Shown here piece by piece: positions 43,939 to 52,578 of a DNA stretch of 64,000 nt. The position numbers and the translations under genes were made by a program. Position 1 is the first letter of the stretch. Each line of letters starts with the position of its first letter. Source of the DNA: Pannonibacter phragmitetus DSM 14782. Lineage in GTDB: Bacteria > Pseudomonadota > Alphaproteobacteria > Rhizobiales > Stappiaceae. The notes under the pieces were generated by a model. The model saw nothing but the letters and a program-made list of their open reading frames with translations, was not told the origin of the DNA and ran no database searches. Location: assembly GCF_000382365.1 (NCBI RefSeq), contig NZ_KB908217.1:124001-188000 (forward strand), in the 5' to 3' direction.

Positions 43939-44345
43939 TTGCCGTCATATACATGCCACTTGTCCAGCTTGGGCAAGCAGGCCTGCACGCCCCAGGTCTG
44001 GCCGAGAAAGCCACGGTCTTCCACGATACGGAAGTAGACCGTCTGCTGCGTGCCATTGGATAAGGCTGCCAGGCCTGAGCAATAGCGCTGGGCGAGGGGG
44101 CTGCCGAGCGGCTCGCGGTAAGCGGTCTGCGAAATGCGGTCGATGGCGTGAATGGTGATGCCGTCCCTATAGTCCTTGTCCGCTGCGGCGATACTGGCCA
44201 TCGCGGCGTTGAGGACGGACGGCGTCTCACAGGCAGGGAGACGGCTTGGCGCGGGGTCCGATAGCGCGGGGGAAGATGCACCCAGCGCTGCAACAAGGCC
44301 TGCGGCTGCCAGTATGATGGAACCTGATTTCAGAAATGCGCGCAT
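43917..44345 (-). CDS. Secreted cysteine-containing protein of unknown function
   Basis: The 142-aa product starts with a Sec signal peptide (KSGSIILAAAGLVAALGASS). The mature region has four Cys in pairs that suit disulfides (LPACETPSVLNAAM, RYCSGLAALSNG, VQACLPKLDKWH, DGKCKAIRP) and a YFRIVEDRGFLGQTWGV strand. I do not recognise the family. It ends 20 nt inside or 40 nt before the RNase T2 gene, depending on the start chosen, and the two are probably one transcript. A partner or inhibitor role is possible but unproven. Confidence 0.7.
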   Translation of the reverse strand: MRAFLKSGSIILAAAGLVAALGASSPALSDPAPSRLPACETPSVLNAAMASIAAADKDYRDGITIHAIDRISQTAYREPLGSPLAQRYCSGLAALSNGTQQTVYFRIVEDRGFLGQTWGVQACLPKLDKWHVYDGKCKAIRP

Positions 44346-44526
44346 TTCGCAGAACCTTCCCTTGCAAAACATGCTTAGAAAATCCGCGAAACCTTGCGGG
44401 AAGCCTGCGTCTCCGTCAAGCGGTGTCTCTCATCCCGGCTCTTGGTGAACCTGCCGCACGGGGGGCAGCTCAAGCCGGTGCGGCGCAAGTGCAAGACAGT
44501 CTGCGCCGGCCGGAAACGTCCTGCTG

Positions 44527-45375
44527 TCATTCGTCCAAAAGCTGGAAGATCCGGGCAGATGCTCCCGGCCCTTGCGCCAGAACCTCTGCCAGCCAGGGCA
44601 GGGTGTTGCGCATTTCGTCCGTCAGTGTGAAGGGCGGATTGATGATGGTCATGCCTGACCCCTTCATCGGACGGTCGGGTGAGCTGTAACCGGCGTTGAG
44701 TTCCAGAACCAGCACATCGCGCAGCTCCGCCTCTTCCAGCGTCCGGTGGAAGCGTTCCACACTCTTGCGGTCCTTGAGCGGATACCACGCCAGATACATG
44801 CCGCTGCGCCAGCGCTTCCAGGCCTTGATCAGCCCGTCCGCCATGAGTTCGAACTCATTGGTGACTTCGAAGGCCGGATCAATCAGCACAAGGCCGCGCT
44901 TCTCCTTGGGCGGTACGAAACTGCCGAGCGCCAGCCAGCCGTCCAGATGGATGGTCTTTACCTGCCAGTCGCCTTCAAACCGGGTGGCGAGTGTTTCGAA
45001 ATCGGCGGGATGCAGCTCTGTCAGCGTCAGCCGGTCCTGCGGGCGCATAAGGGCACGGGCCAGGGCAGGGGAGCCGGGATACTGGGTGAGTTCGGTGCCC
45101 GGATTGAGGCCCTTCACCACATTGAGCCAGTCCGCCAGCACGGGCGCTGCCTTGGCGGGAACGTCAGCCGTCAGCACCTTGGCGATGCCCTGCTGCCATT
45201 CGCCGGTTTTCTGCGTCTCTTCGGCGCGCAGATCATAACCGCCAATGCCCGCATGGGTGTCGATGATGCGGAAGGCAGCATCCTTGCGCTGCATGTAGGA
45301 GATGCAGCGGGCAAGAACGAGATGCTTGAGGACATCGCCGATGTTGCCGGCGTGGTAGGCGTGCCGGTAATTCAT
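44527..45375 (-). CDS. rlmJ: 23S rRNA (adenine(2030)-N6)-methyltransferase
   Basis: RlmJ methylates A2030 of 23S rRNA. The 282-aa protein opens with the family signature MNYRHAYHAGNIGDVLKHLV and IDTHAGIGGYDLRAEE (SAM loop), and has ALMRPQDRLTLTELHPADFE. The catalytic motif IV, normally DPPY or DPPF, reads RGLVLIDPAFEVTNEF, with Ala at the second Pro. This is an unusual change that might alter activity. The length is typical. Confidence 0.92.
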   Translation of the reverse strand: MNYRHAYHAGNIGDVLKHLVLARCISYMQRKDAAFRIIDTHAGIGGYDLRAEETQKTGEWQQGIAKVLTADVPAKAAPVLADWLNVVKGLNPGTELTQYPGSPALARALMRPQDRLTLTELHPADFETLATRFEGDWQVKTIHLDGWLALGSFVPPKEKRGLVLIDPAFEVTNEFELMADGLIKAWKRWRSGMYLAWYPLKDRKSVERFHRTLEEAELRDVLVLELNAGYSSPDRPMKGSGMTIINPPFTLTDEMRNTLPWLAEVLAQGPGASARIFQLLDE

Positions 45376-45580
45376 GTGGTGGTCCTCATGTCAAAAAGAT
45401 GCGGCGCTCGGATGGGCTTTATGGGGAAGAGGCGTGTCTGGCAAGGGGAGCTTCGCGGCCCCTGAGGCTGTAACAGGGGCACAAGGCAGGGCGCTGCTGG
45501 CTGCATGGCGCGGCTTGGCACCTCCGGCTCGTCACAACAGCCTGTGCTGGAGCGGCTGTCAGCACAGCAAGACTGCCGCT

Positions 45581-45618
45581 GAAAAGAAAAACGGTGGCCC
45601 TCCGGGGAAGGCCACCGC
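45581..45618 (-). terminator. Rho-independent terminator of the cold-shock-domain gene
   Basis: On the minus strand GGTGGCC, TTCCCCGGAG, GGCCACC and GTTTTTCTTTT form a perfect 7-bp stem with a long T-run, 37 nt after the stop codon. Confidence 0.93.
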
Positions 45619-45654
45619 AATCTCACCGGGCCATAGGTCCGGTATCAGGCCAGA

Positions 45655-46497
45655 TCAGTCGTCGTAGCCTGCGTCGTCGTCCTGGCCGTCCTGCTCGCTG
45701 GAGGTGGCTTCACCTTCCAGAGCCTGCAGGTTCACAGCCTTCGGGCCCTTGCCGCGGCGATCGGGCTCGGTCTCGAAAGAGACGCGCTGACCGCTGTCCA
45801 GAGCCTGGAAGCCCGAACGCTCCACAGCCGAGATGTGGACGAAGACATCGGCGTCGCCGTTGTCCGGGGTGATGAAGCCAAAGCCCTTGTCGGCCTTGAA
45901 GAACTTCACAGTGCCCATCTGGCGCGGGCCACGCTCGACCGGACCGTCGAACTCGGGACGCGGACGGCGCGGGCCGCCATCACCGTCACCGCCGCCACCG
46001 AAGCCGCCACGGCCACCGCCGCCGCCGCCATAACCGCCGCCACCGCTGCGTCCGCCGCCGTAGCCGCCGCCGCCGCCATCACGGCCGCCGCCGTAACCGC
46101 CGCCGCCGCTGCGTCCGCCGCCGTAGCCACCGCCGCCGCCTTCACGGCCGCCGCCATAACCGCCGCCGCCGCTGCGTCCACCGCCGTAGCCGCCGCCGCC
46201 TTCACGGCCGCCGCCGTAGCCGCCACCGCCGCCTTCACGGCCACCGCCGTAACCGCCGCCGCTGCGTCCACCGCCGTAGCCGCCACCGCCATCACGGCCG
46301 CCGCCGGCAGAAGCGTATTCCTCGCCACCGCCGTAACCGCCGCCAAATCCGCCACTACGGCGGGGGGCGCTATAGTCACCACCGCCGAATTCACTGCCGC
46401 CGCCGCCGAAATCGCTGCCGAAGTCCTGCGGACCGCCGAACTCACGCTTGCCGCCGCGCCGTCCGCGCGAACGCCGGTCCGAATCGCCATCGTGCAT
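45655..46497 (-). CDS. Glycine-rich protein with C-terminal cold-shock domain
   Basis: The 280-aa protein has a C-terminal cold-shock domain (about residues 197-265) with the RNP-1 motif KGFGFITP and RNP-2 motif DVFVHISAVE. The N-terminal two thirds is low-complexity: blocks of GGYGGG alternate with RSGGG, REGGG and RDGGG (about residues 55-165), preceded by a basic SDRRSRGRRGGKR start and ending in an RGG/RPRPEF part. Plant glycine-rich CSPs place the CSD first; here the order is reversed. It likely binds RNA or single-stranded DNA, possibly forming condensates. The long leader and promoter fit cold-shock control. Confidence 0.88.
   Translation of the reverse strand: MHDGDSDRRSRGRRGGKREFGGPQDFGSDFGGGGSEFGGGDYSAPRRSGGFGGGYGGGEEYASAGGGRDGGGGYGGGRSGGGYGGGREGGGGGYGGGREGGGGYGGGRSGGGGYGGGREGGGGGYGGGRSGGGGYGGGRDGGGGGYGGGRSGGGGYGGGGGGRGGFGGGGDGDGGPRRPRPEFDGPVERGPRQMGTVKFFKADKGFGFITPDNGDADVFVHISAVERSGFQALDSGQRVSFETEPDRRGKGPKAVNLQALEGEATSSEQDGQDDDAGYDD
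45965..46330 (-). repeat. Low-complexity tandem coding repeat (Gly-Tyr-Gly/Arg-X-Gly)
   Basis: This is a run of short repeats, each about 30-36 nt and encoding GGGGYGGGR followed by S, E or D. The DNA copies are nearly identical (GCCGCCGTAGCCGCC on the plus strand), so unit number may vary between strains by slippage. Confidence 0.85.
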
Positions 46498-46951
46498 TGC
46501 TGAAACACCCTATTTGCGTGCCGTCTTCACGGCTCCGACCCATTCCTATCTCTCCCGCACCGAAGTGCGGACGTTCCATGCAGCCTGCTGACCCCGCAAG
46601 GCCAACGGACTTGCCACTGCCAACAACATGGTATTGGGAAGAAACAACGCTGCCGCAACCCGATCCAATCCGCCGCAGAATTATCATAGCTGTGAAAAAC
46701 GGCTCCCGGCAAGCGAATCCTTACCGGACGATGGTCTAAAGGTCACAAATGCCGCAACGTGATTTGGGCGTCGGGGTTCTTGCTGTCAGATTTGCCGGTA
46801 AGCGGTTGGCTTCTGCCTTACAATCAGGCATTTCAGGCTGCCTTCTGCCAATCCGGAGGTGCGCCTTCCGGCCTTCCATCTGATCTGCGGCTTGCGGGGC
46901 CGGGGGCTGCAGGCTACTGACACTGCAGATGCCAGCTTTCAGGAGCCCGAA
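46498..46951. other. 454-nt divergent region between the CSD gene and the MBL gene
   Basis: The half nearest 46497 is the roughly 180-nt leader of the cold-shock-domain gene, with its promoter at 46684-46713. The other half has a TGCCT/AGGCA dyad near 46817-46833 that might lie in the MBL leader. I found no confident promoter for the MBL gene and no further gene. Confidence 0.45.
46684..46713 (-). promoter_or_regulatory. Promoter of the cold-shock-domain gene
   Basis: On the minus strand TTGCCG (46713-46708) and TATGAT (46689-46684) are 18 nt apart in an AT-rich stretch. Transcription would leave a leader of about 180 nt, as usual for cspA-type genes. Confidence 0.55.
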
Positions 46952-47626
46952 ATGACTTCAACCGACGGTGAAGCGATGCAGGATGGCCTGCCGCCCGTGC
47001 AGATTGCCGTGATCCCGGTGACGCCCTTCCGCCAGAATTGCTCCCTCATCTGGAACCCGCGCAGCATGAAGGGCGTGGTGGTGGATCCGGGCGGCGACGT
47101 CGAGATCATTCTGGAGACTGTTGCAGCTTACAAGGTCGAGGTGGAACGCATCCTCATCACGCACGGCCATATCGATCACATCGCCGGCGCTGCGGATCTT
47201 GCCGATGCGCTCAAGGTTTCGATCGAGGGTCCGCATCTGGCGGATCAGATGCTGATAGACCGGTCGGAAGGTCAGGCGCAGCAGTTCAACATGCCGCCGT
47301 TCCGGAAGATCGAGCCGGCCCGCTGGCTGGACGAGGGGGACACGGTGGATATCGGCGGTCTGGTGTTTCAGGTGCTGCATTGCCCCGGCCATGCGCCCGG
47401 TCATGTGGTGTTCTTCAATGCGGATCTGAAGTTTGCGGTGTCCGGGGATGTGCTGTTTGCCGGATCTGTCGGCCGCACCGATCTGCCTGGCGGTGATCAT
47501 GCCACCCTGATCCGTTCCATCCGCGAAAAGCTGCTGCCGCTGGGCGATGACGTTACGTTCCTGCCCGGACACGGCGACCCGTCTACCTTCGGCCACGAGC
47601 GCCTGACCAATCCGTTCCTGCGCTGA
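46952..47626 (+). CDS. MBL-fold hydrolase (YcbL/glyoxalase II-like)
   Basis: The 224-aa protein is a metallo-beta-lactamase-fold hydrolase. It has HGHIDHIAGA (metal ligands), CPGHAPGHVVFF, SGDVLFAGSVGRTDLPGGD with the bridging Asp, and LPGHGDPSTFGHE. It lacks the C-terminal glutathione-binding domain of full glyoxalase II, so it is closer to the single-domain YcbL type. The substrate is probably a thioester. The ATG at 46952 follows CAGGAGCCCGAA. Confidence 0.88.
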   Translation: MTSTDGEAMQDGLPPVQIAVIPVTPFRQNCSLIWNPRSMKGVVVDPGGDVEIILETVAAYKVEVERILITHGHIDHIAGAADLADALKVSIEGPHLADQMLIDRSEGQAQQFNMPPFRKIEPARWLDEGDTVDIGGLVFQVLHCPGHAPGHVVFFNADLKFAVSGDVLFAGSVGRTDLPGGDHATLIRSIREKLLPLGDDVTFLPGHGDPSTFGHERLTNPFLR

Positions 47627-47644
47627 CATCAGTCAGATATGAAA

Positions 47645-47666
47645 GAAGGGGCCTTTCGGCCCCTTC
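47645..47666. terminator. Terminator between the MBL gene and the DUF1402 gene
   Basis: AAGGGGCC, TTTC, GGCCCCTT is a perfect 8-bp stem with a tetraloop, with only a short T-run on either side. It likely serves both converging genes. Confidence 0.75.
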
Positions 47667-47673
47667 GTCATGA

Positions 47674-48672
47674 TCAGAGAAGCGATTTCAGCTTCTCGAG
47701 CTTCTCGTTCACGAGCCAGCCGTAGTAGTTTTCCTGGGGCCAGGTGTTGCCGCTGCGGCGGAACTGGGCCGCGCGGCCCCACGGGTCACCGAGATTGTAG
47801 AGCGTCGCCGTGATCCCGGGATTGTTGGAAATATCGACATCGCCGACGATCCGGTAGGCCTCGATGGCGTCCTGTATGATCGCTGCCATGTAATGGAGCG
47901 AGATGTTCGGATCCATCGTCGCCTGGTAGACGTCGCGGGCATTGTCGGCAGTCAGGCGCTGAAGGCGGCTCTGGCGGGCGACCCGGTCCGTCATCTTCAG
48001 CACCGTGAGCGGGCTGAGCTGGCCGAGGCCGAAGCTCTGGCCCGAGAAGAGCGGCTGGAAGAAGGTCTCGTTGAAGTTCGTGCGGGGGTAGCGTGTGCCG
48101 TCCACACTCTTGCCGCGGAAGTCGCTGTCCCAAACCCGCTCGTAGCAGGTCCACAGCTTGTGGTTGTTGTTCTGGTAGGCCTCGGTGTTGCAGGCGCTGA
48201 ACTGCGGCTTCTGGACGAAATCCGTCACGTTGACGCCGCCATGGGCGAAATTCAGGCTGACACCGGCATAGGACAGGGCCTTGACGTAATAGCTCTGGGC
48301 GCTGTCGAGGCTGTCATAATTATAAGTGTGTTCGCCGACGATTGCGCCGATCATGTGGACCGGATCAATGTCATACCGGGCGGCAACACGCTTGATGTCG
48401 GAGATCAGGGCGGTGTCGCGGCGCAGCACGCCCAGAACGCGCTCGAACTTGGCATCATAGGTCGAGCGCATGGCCGCCGTGCGCCGTGCCGAGGCAAAGG
48501 GTATCGCGGGCTGTTCCGCATTGCGGTTGCCCGGAGGCACGCTGCGCGGCGCAGCAGACGCCTCTGCAAATGCACCGAGGAGAACCGATGCCGAAAGGCC
48601 AGCCGCTGCGAGCTGACGCGCGGCGAATTTCACGCTGCGTCCCGCCAGACGCAATCCATTAAACATGCTCAT
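47674..48672 (-). CDS. DUF1402-family exported protein
   Basis: The 332-aa protein has a signal peptide (QLAAAGLSASVLLGAFAEAS) and matches the DUF1402 family of rhizobial proteins. Its core is lysozyme-like in appearance (YDIDPVHMIGAIVGEHTYNY, FGLGQLSPLTVLKMTDRVAR, ISLHYMAAIIQDAIEAY). The FGLGQLSP and MIGAIVGEH segments recall lytic transglycosylases, where Glu is catalytic, so peptidoglycan work is a fair guess. The ATG at 48672 has a GGAG site 6 nt upstream. Confidence 0.82.
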   Translation of the reverse strand: MSMFNGLRLAGRSVKFAARQLAAAGLSASVLLGAFAEASAAPRSVPPGNRNAEQPAIPFASARRTAAMRSTYDAKFERVLGVLRRDTALISDIKRVAARYDIDPVHMIGAIVGEHTYNYDSLDSAQSYYVKALSYAGVSLNFAHGGVNVTDFVQKPQFSACNTEAYQNNNHKLWTCYERVWDSDFRGKSVDGTRYPRTNFNETFFQPLFSGQSFGLGQLSPLTVLKMTDRVARQSRLQRLTADNARDVYQATMDPNISLHYMAAIIQDAIEAYRIVGDVDISNNPGITATLYNLGDPWGRAAQFRRSGNTWPQENYYGWLVNEKLEKLKSLL

Positions 48673-48996
48673 GCCTGACTCCAGGCCCCCGCCGGGAGGA
48701 ATAGACGGGGCTCTCCGCAAGATACAAGTCCAAAACAAGGAAACTCACCGGAGCACACGCGTAACTGGAAGAGTGTTGTTTCCAGTCCACAATACGGTAC
48801 TCTCAGGCATGCGAACCCATACGCGAGGCCAGCGCCCGAATCAATGTCCACGGGCGTTTATACCGCATCATCCAGAGCTTTGGCGGCAACGTTTCCGGCA
48901 GGTGTGGCGGTTTTATATCACGTCCCCTTGAGCCGTAGCGTCTGCCCAGTCTGGGCCTGCATGATACTGCGGGGAATGGATGGGCGGAGACTGCGG
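48673..48996 (-). other. 324-nt gap upstream of the DUF1402 gene
   Basis: The gap holds an ACTGGAA/TTCCAGT inverted repeat at 48764-48786 and an AT-rich GGTTTTATATCA stretch near 48911-48922. I see no gene. The repeat lies in the probable 5' leader or operator of the DUF1402 gene. Confidence 0.4.
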
Positions 48997-49350
48997 TCAC
49001 CGGCGCGTCTGCCTTGGTCCCATGCGCAGGCGGACTGGTGCCGGCACCTGCAGCAGGTCCAGAAACTCCCGGTGCTGACGCAGGCCGCAGAGCTCACGCT
49101 GGATCACCACATGCCAGAGTGCTTCGGCAGCCTCCTCCAGCCGCTCCTGATGACGCGATCGAAGCCTTTCGTCCTCCGGGGCTTCGGCCAGACGCCGGGC
49201 GGCTCCCTCCAGCCGGGCCAGAGCCTCGTCCAGCTTGCGGGTCAGGCGGGCGAGTGTTCCGGCCTTCTCTGCCATCACCTCTTGCGCAAGGGCGGCGGCG
49301 AGCGGGTCCTTGTCTTCCATTCTGTACTGGCTGGGCGGGCGTACGCTCAT
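48997..49350 (-). CDS. Small helical hypothetical protein
   Basis: The 117-aa cytoplasmic product is nearly all helix, with a coiled-coil-like core (AGTLARLTRKLDEALARLEG, then RLRSRHQERLEEAAEALWHV) and a C-terminal QHREFLDLLQVPAPVRLRMG. It resembles the DUF6665 group of small rhizobial proteins, but I am not sure of that name. It follows the MFS gene by 29 nt and is probably in the same operon. No function can be assigned. Confidence 0.65.
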   Translation of the reverse strand: MSVRPPSQYRMEDKDPLAAALAQEVMAEKAGTLARLTRKLDEALARLEGAARRLAEAPEDERLRSRHQERLEEAAEALWHVVIQRELCGLRQHREFLDLLQVPAPVRLRMGPRQTRR

Positions 49351-49379
49351 GGCTGCCTGTCTCCCGGCAGGTTCATTCT

Positions 49380-50708
49380 CTATGCCCGGGCAGGGGCGTG
49401 ACCTGCTGTTTCGCCGTGGGCCAGCAGGGCCGACTTGCGCCAGAGCCATGCCATTGTAGCCAGTTTCAGCAGGCAGGGAACCGCGGCATAGGCAATGCTG
49501 AGCGCGACGGCGGTCTGTGCTGTCATCTGTTCTCCCGGCTGGTAGCCGGCCAGACCGAGTGCAGGAAGGGTGAGGCCCGTTGCCAGCGCCAATGCGCCCT
49601 TGGTGAACAGCGCCATCACGGCATAAAGACGGCTTGCGGCGCCTTCGCTGCGGCTGCGGGCAATGTGGTCGGCAAGGATCGAGGCCGGCAGCGCCAGATC
49701 CGCCCCGAGCGCCAGGCCCGAGAGCAGGCAGATCGCCGTATAGGCTGCGATATCGCCCTCACCGATGAAGATGGCCCAGACGAAGGTGAAGACGCTCAGC
49801 CCCATGGAGGCGGCCCAGGCCTGCAGCTTGCCCATCCGCCGGGACAGCACCTGCCACAGCAGCATGGATGCGGCGCCGGACAGGAAATAGGCCAGCAGAA
49901 AGAGGCCTGTCAGATCTTCCGCGCCCAGACGGTCGCGGATGAAGAAGATGACCAGTACCGCCGGAATGGCGCTGGCGAACGTGTTGGCCAGATAGATGGC
50001 GAAGAAGCTCCGCCGCCACCGGTCACCCGTCACATCCTGCCATCGGAACGCAGGGCTTGTTCCGTCTGCCTCCTGCGCCAGCGGCGCCCGGCGCAGCCAG
50101 CGCAGCAGCAGCACCAGAGCAAGTGCCAGAAGCGGCAGATAGAGCCAGGCGAGGCGGGAGAACGCAACTTCCTGGCCTGCCCCCTGATCCAGCACCGTTG
50201 GGGCAATGGAGGCCAGCAGCAGGCCGATCAGCCCCAGCGCCTCGCGCCATCCGGCGATCCGGGTGCGCTCGTGTTCTGCGGCAATCCACAACCCGCCGAG
50301 GGCCTGCAGGTTGATGGCGACAATGGAATAACCGGTGGTGCAAAGCAGGATGGACAGGGCGAACCAGCCGAGTGCTCCCTCTCCTGCAGGCGGTGTGAAC
50401 ACCATGAAGAAACCGCCGCCCAGCAGCAGGCTGCCCAGCATCAGCACCAGCCAGCGCAGGTGGGAGAAGCGGTCGCTGAGGCTGCCGATCAGCGGATCCT
50501 GGACGGCATCCACCAGCCGCAGCAACAGAAGCACCCCGCCGAGACTGGCGAGAGGAACGCCCAGCGTTGCGGCATAGAAATCCGGTGCATGCAGATAGAC
50601 GGGCAGCCCGGCAAAGGCGAGCGGCAGCGCCATGAAGCCGTAGGCCAGGAGAGCCCCCCTGCCTTTGTGCAGGTCCGCTGACGGCGCCGCAGGCAAGGGG
50701 GCGCTCAT
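49380..50708 (-). CDS. MFS transporter (GPH/MelB-like)
   Basis: The 442-aa membrane protein has about 12 hydrophobic helices. Family features are LVDAVQDPLIGSLSDRFSHL in the first loop (GPH-type Asp motif) and RWQDVTGDRWRRSFFAIYLA in the central loop. Its start overlaps the stop of the chalcone-isomerase-like gene by 1 nt, so they are coupled. Related MFS genes occur beside chalcone-isomerase-like and lipid-modifying genes in other alphaproteobacteria, suggesting a membrane lipid or small-molecule role, which is inference. Confidence 0.85.
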   Translation of the reverse strand: MSAPLPAAPSADLHKGRGALLAYGFMALPLAFAGLPVYLHAPDFYAATLGVPLASLGGVLLLLRLVDAVQDPLIGSLSDRFSHLRWLVLMLGSLLLGGGFFMVFTPPAGEGALGWFALSILLCTTGYSIVAINLQALGGLWIAAEHERTRIAGWREALGLIGLLLASIAPTVLDQGAGQEVAFSRLAWLYLPLLALALVLLLRWLRRAPLAQEADGTSPAFRWQDVTGDRWRRSFFAIYLANTFASAIPAVLVIFFIRDRLGAEDLTGLFLLAYFLSGAASMLLWQVLSRRMGKLQAWAASMGLSVFTFVWAIFIGEGDIAAYTAICLLSGLALGADLALPASILADHIARSRSEGAASRLYAVMALFTKGALALATGLTLPALGLAGYQPGEQMTAQTAVALSIAYAAVPCLLKLATMAWLWRKSALLAHGETAGHAPARA

Positions 50709-51349
50709 CAGCGGGCAGATCCGGTCAGGCTGGCCTGCAGGCTCGGGTTTGCCGTGTTGTCACCCAGCCAGATGGCAAAGAAGCGGCGGGAAAAGTCGGC
50801 ATCATTGATTGTGCCGATCTGCCGGCCATCCTTGTAGAAGACTGCTTTGCCGGAGGCATCGCGGACGCCGGTGATGGACGCACCCTGGGCGACATCCGGG
50901 AAAATGGCGCGCATCTGGTCGCCCCATTGCTTCAGCTTGGCCTCGTCCCGCAGGCCCTGACGGCGCATTTCATCGACGGAGCGCTTGGCAATGTCGGAGC
51001 CCTTGAAATTGCGCAGATACGTCAGCTTCAGGGCGAAGGGCTTCGACGGTGAATAGCGGCCCTGCGGCGCGTAGAGTTCTGCGTCAAAGACGCGGAAGCC
51101 GAAATAGGTCATGCGGCCCTGGCCGACGAGTTCAGCGGACGGAACAAGACGGGCTGCCGGACCGGCGTCGGCTGCTGCCGTGCGGGGCATGGCCGTGACG
51201 GCCAGCGCCAGCAGCAGCCCCATGACGAATGCGATGACCACACGGCGGGACTGGGTGCCGGTGAAGCCGCCTGCGATGGCGTGGGACATGCTCCGCGACC
51301 GTGCAGCGCGGATGGCGCGCTGCTGATCTTGCGGCGGGGTGATGGGCAT
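50708..51349 (-). CDS. Chalcone-isomerase-like exported protein
   Basis: The 213-aa protein has a hydrophobic signal or anchor (RRVVIAFVMGLLLALAVTAM) and a mature domain of the chalcone-isomerase-like type (GRMTYFGFRVFDAELYAPQG, KPFALKLTYLRNFKGSDIAK, FSRRFFAIWLGDNTANPSLQ). Bacterial members lack known chalcone activity and probably bind fatty acids. An AGGAGG site lies 8 nt before the ATG at 51349. It heads an operon with the MFS gene and, probably, the small helical protein. Confidence 0.85.
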   Translation of the reverse strand: MPITPPQDQQRAIRAARSRSMSHAIAGGFTGTQSRRVVIAFVMGLLLALAVTAMPRTAAADAGPAARLVPSAELVGQGRMTYFGFRVFDAELYAPQGRYSPSKPFALKLTYLRNFKGSDIAKRSVDEMRRQGLRDEAKLKQWGDQMRAIFPDVAQGASITGVRDASGKAVFYKDGRQIGTINDADFSRRFFAIWLGDNTANPSLQASLTGSAR

Positions 51350-51522
51350 GAATTCATCCTCCTGTCTGCCATTCCGTTTCAAGCCTTTACGCAATGCAGC
51401 GCGGGCCGGATTGTTCCTTGTTTGAACAAGAGGGCAGATGGAGTTTCACGGCAGCGTGATGCCGGCTCTGCTGCAGCCGGAGCATCGCAGCTCGAAACGG
51501 GTCAGATGCCGCACGTGTTTGG

Positions 51523-52272
51523 CTAGAGACCCTTCTCGAAAATCTCGCGCGCCCTCTGGCCTTCGGATGAGTTCTGAAAGCAGATATGGAAGTCTGGAGT
51601 TTCAAGGAGCCGGCTGTTGAACTGCAAGCTCCCGGCTGCGTCCTTCAGATCCTGCGAGTTTGCAGTCAGGTGCTCGAACACCTGAAGGTCAATCACGGCG
51701 GCGGCAATCTTGCCCTCGACGAGATTGCGCAGGTTCTGCTCGTCGTTCGTTGTCTCGATTGCGTGGATCTTGCCCGTTGCCACGAGCAGATCAAACATGT
51801 CCGAATTGTTGTAGCCGCGCACAGTTCCGATCCGCAGATCTGCGAGATCGCCGACTTTCTCCCAGGTCACCGGCCTGCTGCGGTGCTCGGCGAGACCCAG
51901 CGGGCTTGTGCCGAAAGGCTGCGAGAACACGCAACGCTGGCCGCCCGCTTCTGCATCCGCCTTGAGCGAATAATATTCGGGAAAGACGCCCGCATAGGCC
52001 TCGTTCTCCGCTGCCAGCGACACCGCCCGGTGCCAAGGGTGGACCTCTATGATCACAGCCCAGCCTGTCCGGCTGAAGGCCTGCCTGACCGCATCTGCCA
52101 CGGGACCGGAACCATCCGCGAAAATATGGGGTGGCCATTCCAGTGTTGTCAGGCGCAAGGCCGGTCTTGCCTCTGCACCGGCATAGCCCTTGGCCAGCAG
52201 TGCAATCAGCACTGCCAAGATGGCGGAGTATCTGAAATACCGCCGTCCCTTGCCCGCCAGACACCCCACCAT
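51523..52272 (-). CDS. Periplasmic amino-acid-type solute-binding protein
   Basis: The 249-aa protein has an N-terminal hydrophobic signal (RRYFRYSAILAVLIALLAKG) and a type II periplasmic binding fold (ALRLTTLEWPPHIFADGSGP, AYAGVFPEYYSLKADAEAGG, DLADLRIGTVRGYNNSDMFD). The hinge and the LAEHRS and NLVEGKIAAAVID segments fit the SBP_bac_3 group. No ABC permease or ATPase gene is nearby, so it is an orphan binder and may act as a sensor or partner of another system. A GGGAGG site precedes the ATG at 52272. Confidence 0.8.
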   Translation of the reverse strand: MVGCLAGKGRRYFRYSAILAVLIALLAKGYAGAEARPALRLTTLEWPPHIFADGSGPVADAVRQAFSRTGWAVIIEVHPWHRAVSLAAENEAYAGVFPEYYSLKADAEAGGQRCVFSQPFGTSPLGLAEHRSRPVTWEKVGDLADLRIGTVRGYNNSDMFDLLVATGKIHAIETTNDEQNLRNLVEGKIAAAVIDLQVFEHLTANSQDLKDAAGSLQFNSRLLETPDFHICFQNSSEGQRAREIFEKGL

Positions 52273-52578
52273 GTCCCCTCCCACAGTGCCAGATCGCTCG
52301 TGCAGCTTGCTCTGTTCCGATTAAGGCCCGGTAACCGGACGATCTACTTTCTCCGGATCTACGGAACTTCCGCTCGCGGCGTCTTTCCAAGTAACTGCAG
52401 TGACTGCGAATTCACGAAGATATGAAATCAGCGCATTCAGTAATTTTGACGAGGTGGTCAGAACGCTGAGGCGTAGACCGGAATTCCCGGATGCTGACAA
52501 TTTATGCAGGGACTGATGGAATGCATCAGCGTCACCTGCAGCAGCTTCAAGGCTCAAATAAAAACGGCGTTAAGTCAA

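Noticed and set aside
45965-46330. Repeats of the glycine-rich gene considered as a CRISPR array
   Set aside because: The units are in-frame codon repeats with no unique spacers or palindromic direct repeats, and no cas genes are nearby.
45835-46503. Ala/Thr-rich open frame opposite the glycine-rich repeat
   Set aside because: It is the complement of the GGC/GGT repeat and reads as poly-Ala by composition alone.
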